DNA from: Tateyamaria omphalii
Lineage (GTDB): Bacteria > Pseudomonadota > Alphaproteobacteria > Rhodobacterales > Rhodobacteraceae
Direction: 5' to 3'
Assembly: GCF_014651375.1 (NCBI RefSeq)
Contig: NZ_BMWT01000003.1
Location: 434,001 to 498,000, forward strand
DNA: 64,000 nt
Part shown: one piece after another, positions 49,136 to 57,096 of the stretch
How positions within the stretch are numbered: position 1 is the first letter of the stretch
How the letters are laid out: the number at the start of each line of letters is the position of its first letter
Notes under the pieces: generated by a model
Databases searched by the model: none
What the model was told of the DNA's origin: nothing
What the model saw: only the letters and a program-made list of their open reading frames with translations
Translations under genes and position numbers: made by a program

Positions 49136-49680
49136 GCGGCGACCGGTTGGGTAAGTGTGATGGACGTGCCATTCACATCCAGCCGCTGGCACAGTTTGCC
49201 GTGGCCCATGCCACGCTTGAGCACTGGGTAGGTACGGGTAAAGGCAGCGGCGAAGGAGGCGGCCACGACGGCGCGGGGTCCATGGGCTGCTTCGATCCGG
49301 GTGCGCAGTGCATCCAGCGTGTCATCGCCCCGAATGGCCGCCCATGCGAACTGGTAGCCGAGGCCGAAGTCACCTGCCGCATCCGGTGCGCCATTCAGAC
49401 TGGCCTGGATATCGGCAGCACGGGCCCCAAAGGCCAAGGCCATGTCCACGGTCAGTTGGGCGCAAGGGCCGCAATCGCCCTCGACGGCTGAGCCGACCAT
49501 GGCCCCCATCCGGACGTGATGCGCGGATTTGGGGCCGGCATAGGCGCTGACCTTCTGGAACAGGGTCATGCGCAGACCGGCGCGTGGGTCGATGTCGATC
49601 AGGTCATGCATGTACTGCGTATTGTAGTTGAATTGTTTGCCAAAGCGGCGGGCACCGGAATGAAGAAATGCGCGGATCAT
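49132..49680 (-). CDS. carboxymuconolactone decarboxylase/AhpD-like protein
   Basis: Protein of 182 residues; the ATG at 49680 has AAGGAG 8 bases upstream. It has an all-helical AhpD-like fold with the redox pair EGDCGPCAQL (Cys-Gly-Pro-Cys) near residues 60-69 and a preceding HHVRMGAMV. The family includes alkyl-hydroperoxide-reducing partners and decarboxylases; here a peroxidase-like role is inferred from the CxxC. In the ECF41 groups this gene type is the usual sigma-factor target. It overlaps both neighbours by 4 bp. Confidence 0.82.
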   Translation of the reverse strand: MIRAFLHSGARRFGKQFNYNTQYMHDLIDIDPRAGLRMTLFQKVSAYAGPKSAHHVRMGAMVGSAVEGDCGPCAQLTVDMALAFGARAADIQASLNGAPDAAGDFGLGYQFAWAAIRGDDTLDALRTRIEAAHGPRAVVAASFAAAFTRTYPVLKRGMGHGKLCQRLDVNGTSITLTQPVAA

Positions 49681-50060
49681 GAGGTTTGCTCCTTGGGTTG
49701 CATTGAGAAAGCGATTGCAAGGCATGTCCAGACTGGAAGCTGGATGCCTAACAGGTTGACGAAAGCCACCAGATCAAAGGCAAAGCCCCGGTTGGCCCAT
49801 GTGACGAGGTGATAGAGAGCGTGGAGGGCGAGCCAGCTAAGGCCCACGATCAACACATCGTGGTTACGCGAGCGTGCTGCGTACAATACCGCGAGGCCGC
49901 TGGTGCCGAACACCAAGGCGAAGTCGCGAACGAAATGCATGTTGAAGGGCCTCATGGGTGCAACACCGGGGGTGTTGGAGTACCAGAGCTGCGGCTGCGT
50001 CCACATCAGGATGCCCAAACCCACTAAATAGATCCCTACGATCCAGAGAACACGGTCCAT
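49677..50060 (-). CDS. small four-helix membrane protein, first gene of the ECF41 operon
   Basis: Protein of 127 residues with about four membrane helices (VLWIVGIYLVGLGILMW, FALVFGTSGLAVLYAA, HDVLIVGLSWLALHALYHLV, LVAFVNLLGIQLPVWTCLAIA) and histidines in the third. No named family recognised. It starts about 32 bases downstream of a well-matched ECF41 promoter and overlaps the AhpD-like gene by 4 bp. Its place at the head of the operon suggests it is itself a target of the sigma factor. Confidence 0.8.
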   Translation of the reverse strand: MDRVLWIVGIYLVGLGILMWTQPQLWYSNTPGVAPMRPFNMHFVRDFALVFGTSGLAVLYAARSRNHDVLIVGLSWLALHALYHLVTWANRGFAFDLVAFVNLLGIQLPVWTCLAIAFSMQPKEQTS

Positions 50061-50091
50061 GCCATAGTATCCTTGCCTTTGTCATTGGGAT

Positions 50092-50118
50092 GACGTGGCA
50101 GGTCAGGCCGGTGTGACA
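50092..50118 (-). promoter_or_regulatory. ECF41-type promoter
   Basis: On the minus strand TGTCACA (50118-50112), a 16-base spacer, then CGTC (50095-50092). This matches the -35 and -10 elements I recall for ECF41-dependent promoters. The predicted transcript would begin near 50085, about 25 bases before the membrane-protein ATG, which would make the sigma operon autoregulated. Confidence 0.75.
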
Positions 50119-50148
50119 TTTGCGGGCAAGTTAATTGAAGATGGGAAT

Positions 50149-50186
50149 AAAAAAGCGGCGGTCCCCAGGGAGGAGGGGGCCGCCGC
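50149..50186 (-). terminator. terminator of the CcsR-like array
   Basis: Stem of 11 pairs with one bulge (50155-50166 with 50176-50186) whose loop carries the CTCCTCCCT motif; on the minus strand it is followed by TTTTTT (50154-50149). Confidence 0.85.
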
Positions 50187-50226
50187 CTTCGTCATGCCGG
50201 CCGGTCAGGGAGGAGGAGGACCGGTT
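50149..50226 (-). ncRNA. CcsR-like sRNA, third copy, with terminator
   Basis: Two hairpins whose loops carry the anti-Shine-Dalgarno motif CCTCCTCCC on the minus strand (plus-strand GGGAGGAGG at 50208-50216 and 50168-50176). The second hairpin is very stable and is followed by six T's, so it ends the array. Paired with the other two copies downstream of the DUF1127 gene. Confidence 0.75.
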
Positions 50227-50261
50227 CAGCAATCTCTGCACCCTTCGGTGCGGTATTCGTG

Positions 50262-50335
50262 CGACGACATTCGGGAGGAGGTGAATGCCGCCGCTCTTGC
50301 AACATCGCGTCGGTCAGGGAGGAGGAAGACCGAAA
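50262..50335 (-). ncRNA. CcsR-like sRNA, second copy
   Basis: Two hairpins with CCTCCTCCC loops: CGGTC/GACCG at 50311-50332 and CATTC/GAATG at 50268-50287. The internal motif spacing of 44 bp is like the 39-40 bp in the other copies. No own terminator, so it is probably released by processing of a longer transcript. Confidence 0.72.
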
Positions 50336-50357
50336 GTGCGACGTATTGCGGTGTTAA

Positions 50358-50433
50358 AGTGCGGCGACGCCAGGGAGGAGGAGGGCGCCGCCGCCAATTT
50401 CAGATGCCCCAGGGAGGAGGAGGGGGCGATCTG
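50358..50433 (-). ncRNA. CcsR-like sRNA, first copy
   Basis: Two hairpins, one at 50401-50433 (CAGAT, CCCC / GGGG, ATCTG) and one at 50361-50394, each with CCTCCTCCC in the loop on the minus strand. It begins 18 bases after the DUF1127 stop codon, as expected if it is cut from the same precursor. Confidence 0.75.
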
Positions 50434-50450
50434 ATCCTTGTGTTCTTGTG

Positions 50451-50681
50451 TTACGCTGTCAGGTCGTTCGCGGATTCCCAAGCGACGCGCTTCAGTTCCG
50501 ACCGGTGCAGGCCCAGATCGGCCAGTTCACGGTTGGACAGAGCGTTCAGCTCGGTGAATGTGCTGCGGAAGATACGCTGTTTTGCGCGACGCTCTGCAGC
50601 GGCTTCGAACACGCGGGCAACCGTGCCGAGGATACGTTCCACGAGGTCGCTGCGTCGTGCTACATCATTGTAATAGGCCAT
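50451..50681 (-). CDS. DUF1127 small RNA-binding protein, CcaF1-like
   Basis: Protein of 76 residues; start at 50681 (frame is open to 50813 but begins MAYYNDVARRSD here). The C-terminal half is the DUF1127 domain (FRSTFTELNALSNRELADLGLHRSELKRVAWESA). In Rhodobacter sphaeroides the DUF1127 protein CcaF1, encoded directly ahead of the CcsR sRNAs, binds RNA and takes part in sRNA maturation. Gene order here is the same, so I infer the same role. Divergent from mrp. Confidence 0.88.
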   Translation of the reverse strand: MAYYNDVARRSDLVERILGTVARVFEAAAERRAKQRIFRSTFTELNALSNRELADLGLHRSELKRVAWESANDLTA

Positions 50682-50713
50682 GTTCTTTGCCTCATGCTCA
50701 TTTCGTTGACCCA

Positions 50714-50741
50714 AATATAAGCCAATGCTGCGGGTGCACAA
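50714..50741 (-). promoter_or_regulatory. candidate promoter for DUF1127/CcsR unit
   Basis: On the minus strand TTGTGC (50741-50736), 16 bases, TATATT (50719-50714), predicting a start near 50707 and a 25-base leader. It could be sigma-70 or a heat-shock sigma (RpoH) promoter, as the R. sphaeroides counterpart depends on RpoHI/RpoHII. The -35 does not distinguish them. Confidence 0.4.
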
Positions 50742-50904
50742 TGGACACCAATTCAATGCTGCTATGCAGCAATTGCATGGGGTTGTGGTCCAAAGCCTGG
50801 GCAATGTGCACAAGGAAACAGCGTTTCGGACGGTGCTGTTTTCAAGCTCTTGTAAGACGCGAAAATTATGCCATTTCTTTCATCATAAAGCGGGGAAATC
50901 GAGC

Positions 50905-51978
50905 ATGGCTGTCACGAAACAAAATGTTATGGACGCGCTGGCGCGCGTGGGGATGCCGGATGGAGGTGACCTGGTCAGCCGGGATTTGATTCGAGCGGTT
51001 CAGATGCAGGGCGATGCCGTGCAGTTCGTGATCGAGGCGCCCAACCCTGAGCTGGCGGCCAAGATGGAGCCCGTTCGTGCGGCTGCCGAAGCGGCGGTGC
51101 GGGCGCTGGACGCAGTTGGAGAGGTGCGCGTGGCCCTAACGGCGCATGGCCCGGCCAAGAAGCCTGCTGCGCCGCCAAGCCTGAAGATCGGGGGGCACCC
51201 CAAGCCCCAGGACGGTCCCACGAAGCCCACTGGCGTCAAACGCATACTTGCCATTGGGTCGGGCAAGGGCGGTGTTGGCAAGTCCACCGTTTCATCGAAC
51301 CTTGCTGTGGCGCTGGCCAAGCAAGGGCGCAAAGTGGGGCTGCTGGATGCGGATATATATGGTCCGTCTCAGCCCCGCATGATGGGGGTGAACAAGCGGC
51401 CCGCGTCGCCGGATGGCAAGACCATCATTCCCTTGCACGCCCATGGCGTCACCCTGATGTCCATTGGGTTCATGATGGAAGAGGGCAAGGCCGTGGTGTG
51501 GCGTGGCCCCATGCTGATGGGCGCGCTGCAGCAGATGCTGGGGCAGGTGGAGTGGGGCGAGCTGGATGTTCTGCTGGTCGACCTGCCGCCGGGTACCGGG
51601 GATGTGCAACTGACCCTGTGTACGAAATCCGAACTTTCAGGGGCCATTGTTGTCTCGACCCCGCAGGATGTGGCGTTGATCGACGCGCGCAAGGCGCTGG
51701 ACATGTTTGCGACGCTAAAGACGCCGGTGTTGGGCCTGATCGAGAACATGTCGATGTTCGTGTGTCCCGATTGTGGGTCGGAGCATCAAATCTTTGGCCA
51801 AGGGGGCGTTGCGGCGGAGGCCGAGAAGTTGGGCGTGCCCTTGCTGGGAGCATTGCCAATTGATCTTGAGACGCGCCTTGCCGGAGACGGGGGCACGCCT
51901 ATTGCTGTTGGCGACGGGCCGATGGCGCAGGTCTACGCGCGCATCGCCGAAGGGCTGATCAAGGGCGGTATGGCCTGA
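50905..51978 (+). CDS. Mrp/ApbC iron-sulfur cluster carrier ATPase
   Basis: P-loop NTPase of 357 residues from the ATG at 50905 (GGGGAAA upstream; the frame opening at 50725 is rejected). A DUF59-like N-terminal domain (MDALARVGMPDGGDLVSRDLI) precedes the deviant Walker A GSGKGGVGKST near residues 118-128. The conserved MSMFVCPDCG near 284-293 gives the CxxC that bridges an Fe-S cluster in the dimer. It acts in cytoplasmic Fe-S cluster delivery. Its TGA directly abuts the stop of the convergent membrane gene. Confidence 0.94.
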   Translation: MAVTKQNVMDALARVGMPDGGDLVSRDLIRAVQMQGDAVQFVIEAPNPELAAKMEPVRAAAEAAVRALDAVGEVRVALTAHGPAKKPAAPPSLKIGGHPKPQDGPTKPTGVKRILAIGSGKGGVGKSTVSSNLAVALAKQGRKVGLLDADIYGPSQPRMMGVNKRPASPDGKTIIPLHAHGVTLMSIGFMMEEGKAVVWRGPMLMGALQQMLGQVEWGELDVLLVDLPPGTGDVQLTLCTKSELSGAIVVSTPQDVALIDARKALDMFATLKTPVLGLIENMSMFVCPDCGSEHQIFGQGGVAAEAEKLGVPLLGALPIDLETRLAGDGGTPIAVGDGPMAQVYARIAEGLIKGGMA

Positions 51979-52740
51979 TCAAACGTCGCGCCCCTCGACA
52001 GCGATACCATAGAGAGTCGTGAGTATGCTGGCGCTGACCAACGCATAAAACACAGAAACAATTATGGAGATGAGACCACTGACGATATTGTCTGTCAGAA
52101 TGGTGCCAAGAGCGAAGTTCAGGCCGAAATCCACTGCGGCCAGTATAATCATGATCCCGACGATGGTGAGTGCCAAGGGTTTCGACGCGTCCCAGCTTTC
52201 GCGGAAAGTCATCTTGCGCCCAATGGTGCAGGCGGGAAGGATCAGGCTCCATCGGAACAACAACCAGCCCAGCAGCACGACCAGCGGTATCGCAACGATT
52301 CCCGCCATCACTTCACCGGCTCCCGCGCCGACGAGACCCACGGGAACGAAAAGTGGAAGGGCGATCAGGGTGATGAGAAGGCCCAACAGGATGCTGCGGC
52401 CGAGATAACCCAGCACGATGCCAGCGCTTGGGGTGTAACCTTCGTCCCGCTGTTCCAGCGGGAGCAACACAAAACGGTGCCAGGCCGCAATCATCATCAG
52501 GTAACCGATTGCCATCAGCAGGAACGCCGGGATGAGAAGACCGAAATTCGAAATGGTCGACAGTGCTTCGGTGTCGTCAAGGTTTGTCACGCCACTGGCC
52601 AGACCGGGGGCCGTTGCGATCAGCAAACCCGCACCCACTGCAATCAGCACAATACCTGCAGACGTGGCCCGAAAGGTTGCGCCAAGGTCACGGAATACCA
52701 TGGAAACGGCGTGAACAAAGATGCGGATGGCGTAGGACAT
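51979..52740 (-). CDS. multi-helix membrane protein, unknown
   Basis: Protein of 253 residues from the ATG at 52740 (AGGAG site upstream). About six hydrophobic segments can be seen, such as AGIVLIAVGAGLLIATAPGL, FGLLIPAFLLMAIGYLMMIAA, LLGLLITLIALPLFVPVGLV and VVLLGWLLFRWSLILPAC. HRFVLLPLEQRD and TFRESWDASKPLAL are conserved-looking loops. I recognise no family. An FNR-like box lies about 130 bp upstream of its start. The stop codon abuts the mrp stop (TGATCA, zero bases between). Confidence 0.82.
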   Translation of the reverse strand: MSYAIRIFVHAVSMVFRDLGATFRATSAGIVLIAVGAGLLIATAPGLASGVTNLDDTEALSTISNFGLLIPAFLLMAIGYLMMIAAWHRFVLLPLEQRDEGYTPSAGIVLGYLGRSILLGLLITLIALPLFVPVGLVGAGAGEVMAGIVAIPLVVLLGWLLFRWSLILPACTIGRKMTFRESWDASKPLALTIVGIMIILAAVDFGLNFALGTILTDNIVSGLISIIVSVFYALVSASILTTLYGIAVEGRDV

Positions 52741-52869
52741 GTGTGCTCCTGTCTGGCTTTGGGGTGCTGTTGCCGCGTTCGCGCGCCCTTCGCAAGGGAT
52801 TTCATGGGACGGGCGGGGCGATATGGGATGCGGCATGGGAAACCATGGGCAAGAGTGGCCAAAAGTTGT

Positions 52870-52883
52870 GTGATTCGAATCAA
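52870..52883. promoter_or_regulatory. FNR/FnrL-like box
   Basis: GTGAT-TCGA-ATCAA, nine of ten positions of TTGAT-N4-ATCAA, with a perfect 12-bp palindrome TGATTCGAATCA. It sits in the region between the membrane gene and mraZ, about 130 bp from the start of the membrane gene. Confidence 0.5.
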
Positions 52884-52940
52884 TCTACCTAAGTAGCACA
52901 TATTTACGCCGGAACAAGTAGAGAACATAAGCGATGCCAT

Positions 52941-53012
52941 ACAATTGGCCCAAATTTTTTTGGGAAATTGTGGTGCGGTAATGCTATCTGATCATCGCCA
53001 CAATATATTGTG
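52941..53012. other. AT-rich dyad region upstream of the dcw leader
   Basis: Inverted repeat ACAATT-CCCAAA / TTTGGG-AATTGT at 52941-52971 round a TTTT centre, and the perfect palindrome CACAATATATTGTG at 52999-53012. The 52860-53160 stretch is visibly richer in A and T than any neighbour and contains no plausible gene. It may hold operators or a terminator; proteins are unknown. Confidence 0.5.
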
Positions 53013-53123
53013 TCATATCTTCTTCATCTTACAGCATGTTCCTGAAATCTGGTGAAATCATCCGCAATATGTTGTTTTCGACTGCGAGGGGAAACCAGTT
53101 GTAGTGTGTTGTGACCTCAAAAA

Positions 53124-53148
53124 ACCATTGCGTCCCATGTTTTCCCAC
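53124..53148 (-). promoter_or_regulatory. MraZ box: three TGGG-type repeats with 10-bp period
   Basis: On the minus strand GTGGG-AAAAC-ATGGG-ACGCA-ATGGT; repeat starts fall exactly 10 bp apart (53144, 53134, 53124). MraZ is known to bind GTGGG-N5 direct repeats at its own promoter. The box overlaps a weak -35/-10 pair (TTGCGT at 53128, TACCTA at 53153) and lies about 315 bp upstream of mraZ. The third repeat is degenerate. Confidence 0.65.
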
Positions 53149-53165
53149 GTCATACCTAATGACAT

Positions 53166-53378
53166 CAGATGAGAACGAGCACGGGGCAGCAAACGACCCC
53201 AAGCAAAAAACAAAACTCTAGCAGGTTTCATACAGGCACCTCGCTTTCATCAGACCAGAGATCCGGCGCGCGAGCGAGCAGACATCCCCCCAGGTGGCGC
53301 GCGCAGCTGGACATCCCGCGAGGCGGGACGAGGGCGGCGGGTTGATCAGTGGCAGCAGATCAACCCGCCGTTTCATTT
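53166..53378 (+). ncRNA. dcw leader RNA, UpsM-like sRNA candidate
   Basis: In Rhodobacter sphaeroides the dcw cluster has a long leader that yields the abundant sRNA UpsM. Here the same place, between the MraZ box and mraZ, holds a roughly 210-base structured region with hairpins at 53313-53327 (TCCCGC/GCGGGA) and 53336-53369. The estimated length agrees with UpsM (about 200 nt). The start point is a guess from a weak promoter. No sequence comparison was possible. Confidence 0.6.
53336..53378 (+). terminator. leader terminator or processing hairpin before mraZ
   Basis: Perfect 12-bp stem GGCGGGTTGATC / GATCAACCCGCC (53336-53347 with 53358-53369) with a 10-base loop, followed by GTTTCATTTC. 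The T-run is interrupted, so termination may be partial, letting dcw transcription continue. Confidence 0.6.
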
Positions 53379-53464
53379 CAAGGCCCCGAAAAGAGGGCGC
53401 AGGTGACTGGGGAACGAATTTGAAGCGCTGCGGCGCGAAGGTGAAATAGGGACGGGCCAAAACG

Positions 53465-53956
53465 GTGGCACGCAGGTTCAGAGGCGAAAGCGACCACAAG
53501 GTGGACGCAAAGGGGCGGGTGTCTATCCCGGCCTCGTTTCGTCGTGTGATCGAAGCCTGTGACCCCGACTGGACCGAGGGCCTGCCGCCCCGCATTATCA
53601 TTGTCTATGGCGGCGCGACGCGTGACTACCTTGAGGGCTTCACGGTCGAGGCCATGGATGAGGTGGACGAGAAGATTTCGAAATTCCCGCGCGGTTCGGC
53701 CAAGCGGAAGGCGATGGAGCGTCTGTATAGCGCGCAATCCATCGAGACCGTTGTTGATGATACCGGCCGCATCGTGTTGCCCGCCAAGCTGCGTGAGAAG
53801 ATCGGCCTTGATGGCATGGCGCGGTTTGTATCCTCGGGCGACACATTCGAGATTTGGCAGCCCGATGCTTATGACGAGAGTATCGCCGCGCTGCATGATG
53901 ATGGGTTCGATCCTGATCTGGACCCGTCAGCTTACCTTGACGGGGACTTGGAGTAA
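53465..53956 (+). CDS. mraZ: MraZ transcriptional regulator of the dcw cluster
   Basis: Protein of 163 residues with two tandem MraZ/SpoVT-AbrB-like DNA-binding repeats: [18 protein letters not shown] near residues 10-27 and [19 protein letters not shown] near 96-114. It forms ring-shaped oligomers and autorepresses dcw transcription in other bacteria. The start is GTG at 53465; no ATG gives the conserved N-terminus. It is first of eight genes running in one direction. Confidence 0.95.
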   Translation: MARRFRGESDHKVDAKGRVSIPASFRRVIEACDPDWTEGLPPRIIIVYGGATRDYLEGFTVEAMDEVDEKISKFPRGSAKRKAMERLYSAQSIETVVDDTGRIVLPAKLREKIGLDGMARFVSSGDTFEIWQPDAYDESIAALHDDGFDPDLDPSAYLDGDLE

Positions 53957-53958
53957 GA

Positions 53959-54921
53959 ATGGCTGGGGGGCCACATATTCCGGTTCTGATCGACGCGATC
54001 CTGCGGGAATGCGCGCCCATTCATGGCACATGGCTTGATGGCACCTTTGGGGCCGGGGGCTATACGCGCGCCTTGCTGGAGGCCGGGGCTGAGCAGGTGA
54101 TTGCGGTGGATCGTGACCCTTTGGCCTTTGAATTGGCTGGAGAGTGGGCTGCGACCTATGGCGACCGGATCGTGATGCAGCCGGGTGTGTTTTCGAAGCT
54201 GGATGAGTACGGGCAGGGGCTGGACGGTATTGTTCTGGACCTGGGCGTGTCGTCGATGCAGTTGGACCGCGCTGAGCGGGGGTTCTCCTTCATGCAGGAC
54301 GGGCCGCTGGATATGCGCATGTCGCAGGACGGACCCTCTGCCGCGGATATTGTGAATGAGGCCGAAGAGGGCGTGATGGCGGACATCCTGTTTCAGTACG
54401 GCGAGGAGCGGGCGTCGCGCCGCATTGCGCGTGCGATCATCACGGCGCGGCCTATCACCACGACGCTTGAGCTGGTGGGTGTCATTGAGAAATGCCTGCC
54501 GCGTCCGAAGCCGGGGCAATCGCATCCTGCGACCCGCAGTTTTCAGGCTCTGCGCATTGCGGTGAACAATGAATATGATGAGCTGTATCAGGGGCTTATG
54601 GCAGCTGAGCGGGCTTTGAAACCCGGTGGGCAACTGGCCGTTGTGACCTTTCATTCGGTCGAGGACCGGATGGTGAAGCGCTTCATGACCGCGCGCGGTG
54701 GGCGGCAGTCGAACCCGAACCGCTATGCGCCCGAGGTGGAGGCCGTGCCCGCGCAGTTCGAATTGCGGACCCGGAAGGCGATTGGGCCCGACAAGCAAGA
54801 ATTGGAGATAAACCCGCGCAGCCGGTCGGCCAAGCTGCGGGTGGCGGTGCGCACGGACGCGCCTGCCGGAGAGATTGACGCAAAGAGTATTGGTATGCCG
54901 CAGGTCAGGGGGGCCATCTGA
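53959..54921 (+). CDS. rsmH: 16S rRNA (cytosine(1402)-N4)-methyltransferase
   Basis: SAM-dependent methyltransferase of 320 residues (formerly mraW). The N-terminus [13 protein letters not shown] leads to the SAM motif [17 protein letters not shown] near residues 26-42. [19 protein letters not shown] near 93-111 and [16 protein letters not shown] near 226 are family signatures. It methylates C1402 in the ribosomal P site. Two bases separate it from mraZ, and ftsL starts on its final base. Confidence 0.97.
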   Translation: MAGGPHIPVLIDAILRECAPIHGTWLDGTFGAGGYTRALLEAGAEQVIAVDRDPLAFELAGEWAATYGDRIVMQPGVFSKLDEYGQGLDGIVLDLGVSSMQLDRAERGFSFMQDGPLDMRMSQDGPSAADIVNEAEEGVMADILFQYGEERASRRIARAIITARPITTTLELVGVIEKCLPRPKPGQSHPATRSFQALRIAVNNEYDELYQGLMAAERALKPGGQLAVVTFHSVEDRMVKRFMTARGGRQSNPNRYAPEVEAVPAQFELRTRKAIGPDKQELEINPRSRSAKLRVAVRTDAPAGEIDAKSIGMPQVRGAI

Positions 54922-55277
54922 TGCGCACGGTTTTGTATATTTTGACGACATTGGCCGTGATTGGCCTGGCCTTCTGGGCCTATCGCGAGAATTACGCGAC
55001 GCAGGAAGCGCTGTCGAAGACGGACAGGCTGCACCGTGACATCCGCATGGCACATTCGCGGCTGGCCGTTCTCAAGGCCGAATGGGCCTATTTGAACCGC
55101 CCGGACCGGCTGCGCGATCTGGCCGACATCAACTTTGACCGGCTTGGCCTGTTGCCGTTCCGCCCTGACCAGTTTGGGCATGTGGACGAGGTGGCCTATC
55201 CCGCGCCACCGCAACTTGTCATCGACAACGCGGTTGAAGTGTCCGGCGAGTTGCCCGGCGATGGAGAGCAGCCATGA
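54921..55277 (+). CDS. ftsL: cell division protein FtsL
   Basis: Bitopic membrane protein of 118 residues: helix VLYILTTLAVIGLAFWAY at residues 3-20, then a periplasmic coiled-coil (ATQEALSKTDRLHRDIRMAHSRLAVLKAEWAYLNRP) ending in the conserved LADINFDRLGLLPFRPDQ. It forms FtsQLB and recruits FtsW/FtsI. It shares a base with the rsmH stop (TGATG) and overlaps ftsI by 4 bp. Assignment rests on position plus topology. Confidence 0.9.
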   Translation: MRTVLYILTTLAVIGLAFWAYRENYATQEALSKTDRLHRDIRMAHSRLAVLKAEWAYLNRPDRLRDLADINFDRLGLLPFRPDQFGHVDEVAYPAPPQLVIDNAVEVSGELPGDGEQP

Positions 55278-57061
55278 CCCGCACCCCTTTGCGCCCATTG
55301 GCCCGTATTCTGCCCGCCCGCGCCGCCGGTGAAAGCACCGAAGCCATCGAGCGTGAGAACCTGCGTGCCCGCCACGAGGAAATGCGCGACCGCTCGCGCC
55401 AGCGCGCCGAGGGCCGTTTGCTGGTGTTGGGCCTGTTCTTTTTCTGCGCCTTCATGACGGTTGCCGTCCGCATGGGAATGCTTGCCACATCGGAGCCGGT
55501 TGAGCCCCGAGCGAGTGCTCAGGGCGCTGCGATTTCGGCGGCCCGCGCGGATATCGTTGACCGTCAGGGCCGTCTACTGGCCACGAATTTCGAGACCCAT
55601 GCGCTCTATGCCCAGCCGCCGCAGATGGTGGACCCGGCAGCGGCGGCCCAGAAGTTGGCCGAGATTTTTCCCGATCTGAAGGAAGAGGAGCTGCTGAAGG
55701 ATTTCACCGGCAAGCGTAAGTTCCTGTGGATTCGCAAGAAAATCAGCCCTGAGCAGATGCAGCTGGTGCATGAGATCGGTGATCCCGGTCTGCTGTTTGG
55801 TCCGCGCGACATGCGTCTTTATCCCAATGGGACCTTGGCTGCCCATGTTCTGGGCGGGGCCAGCTTTGGCAAGGAAGGTGTGAGCGCCGCCGAGGTCATC
55901 GGTGTTGCGGGTGTTGAGAAGCAGTTCGATGATTATCTGCGCGATCCGGCAAACGGCCAGAAGCCGCTGCAGCTGTCCTTGGACCTGACCATTCAGGCCG
56001 CCGCCGAGCGTGTGCTCTATGGCGGTATGCGGTTGATGAATGCCAAGGGCGCGACATCCGTGCTGATGGATGTGAAGACGGGCGAGGTGATCTCGGTCGT
56101 GTCGCTGCCAACATTTGACCCCAACAACAGACCCCGACCCGCGACCAAAGGGGATCAGTCGGACAGCCCGCTGTTCAACAGGTCTGTGCAGGGCGTGTAT
56201 GAGTTGGGATCTTCGTTCAAAATTTTCACTGCAGCGCAGGCCGTTGATCTCGGGCTGGTGTCACCTTCTACGATCATTGATGCGTCGGGCCCTATGCGTG
56301 TTGGCGGTTTCAGCATCGGTGAATTCAACAACAAGAACTACAAGAAGCTGAGTGTCGCCGACATCATAGTTAAGTCATCGAACCGCGGCACGGGCCGCAT
56401 GGCCTTGCAGATTGGCGTTGAACGCCAACAGCAGTTCCTCAAGTCGCTGGGATTTTTCAAACCAACGGATTTCGAAATTGTTGAAGCACGAACAGGGCGG
56501 CCGCTTTTGCCCAAGCGTTGGACCGACTTGAGCGCGGTGACAATCAGCTATGGTCACGGTCTGTCGTCGTCTCCGATGCACCTTGCCGCTGCCTATTCTG
56601 CAATTGCGAATGGCGGCCGGATGGTTAAGCCGACCATTGTAAAGCAGCATGGTCCGCGTCTTGGTGATCGCGTCATGAGCGAAGGAGCGGCCCGTGCTGC
56701 GCGTAAGATGTTGCGCAAGGTTGTGACGGATGGCACCGCTAGCATGGCAGAAGTACCGGGATACGCCGTTGGCGGAAAAACAGGGACTGCCGACAAGCCC
56801 AAGCCGCGCGGTGGTTATTATGATGACAAAGTCATCGCCACCTTTGCCACCATGTTCCCGGCGCATGATCCAAAATACGTTTTGGTGGTGACACTGGACG
56901 AACCGGTCGAAACCTCTGGTAGCAAACCGCGCCGTTCTGCTGGTTGGACCGCCGTTCCGGTTGCCGCCGAGATGATTGGCCGGATTGCACCGCTACTGGG
57001 CCTGCGCCCAAGCGTTGAACCTGTCACCCTCGCTGATATAACGCTGACCAGCAGCAACTGA
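55274..57061 (+). CDS. ftsI: penicillin-binding protein FtsI (PBP3)
   Basis: Septal transpeptidase of 595 residues. A basic N-terminus precedes one membrane helix (LLVLGLFFFCAFMTVAVRMGML, residues 49-70), a pedestal domain (AARADIVDRQGRLLATN), and the transpeptidase domain with SxxK at Ser313 (GSSFK), SxN in VKSSNRG near 371-377, and KTG at Lys502. It crosslinks septal peptidoglycan with FtsW. Overlaps ftsL by ATGA; a 35-bp gap precedes murE. Confidence 0.97.
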   Translation: MTRTPLRPLARILPARAAGESTEAIERENLRARHEEMRDRSRQRAEGRLLVLGLFFFCAFMTVAVRMGMLATSEPVEPRASAQGAAISAARADIVDRQGRLLATNFETHALYAQPPQMVDPAAAAQKLAEIFPDLKEEELLKDFTGKRKFLWIRKKISPEQMQLVHEIGDPGLLFGPRDMRLYPNGTLAAHVLGGASFGKEGVSAAEVIGVAGVEKQFDDYLRDPANGQKPLQLSLDLTIQAAAERVLYGGMRLMNAKGATSVLMDVKTGEVISVVSLPTFDPNNRPRPATKGDQSDSPLFNRSVQGVYELGSSFKIFTAAQAVDLGLVSPSTIIDASGPMRVGGFSIGEFNNKNYKKLSVADIIVKSSNRGTGRMALQIGVERQQQFLKSLGFFKPTDFEIVEARTGRPLLPKRWTDLSAVTISYGHGLSSSPMHLAAAYSAIANGGRMVKPTIVKQHGPRLGDRVMSEGAARAARKMLRKVVTDGTASMAEVPGYAVGGKTGTADKPKPRGGYYDDKVIATFATMFPAHDPKYVLVVTLDEPVETSGSKPRRSAGWTAVPVAAEMIGRIAPLLGLRPSVEPVTLADITLTSSN

Positions 57062-57096
57062 GGTGCGCATCGCACCCGAACCGTAGGGCCAACAAT

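Noticed and set aside
50149-50433. Repeated GGGAGGAGG units as a CRISPR array
   Set aside because: Spacing is uneven, repeats are only about 10 bases and lie in hairpin loops, and no cas genes are present; they fit CcsR sRNAs.
53166-53464. RNase P RNA gene upstream of mraZ
   Set aside because: The invariant 5' and 3' core sequences of RNase P RNA are not there.
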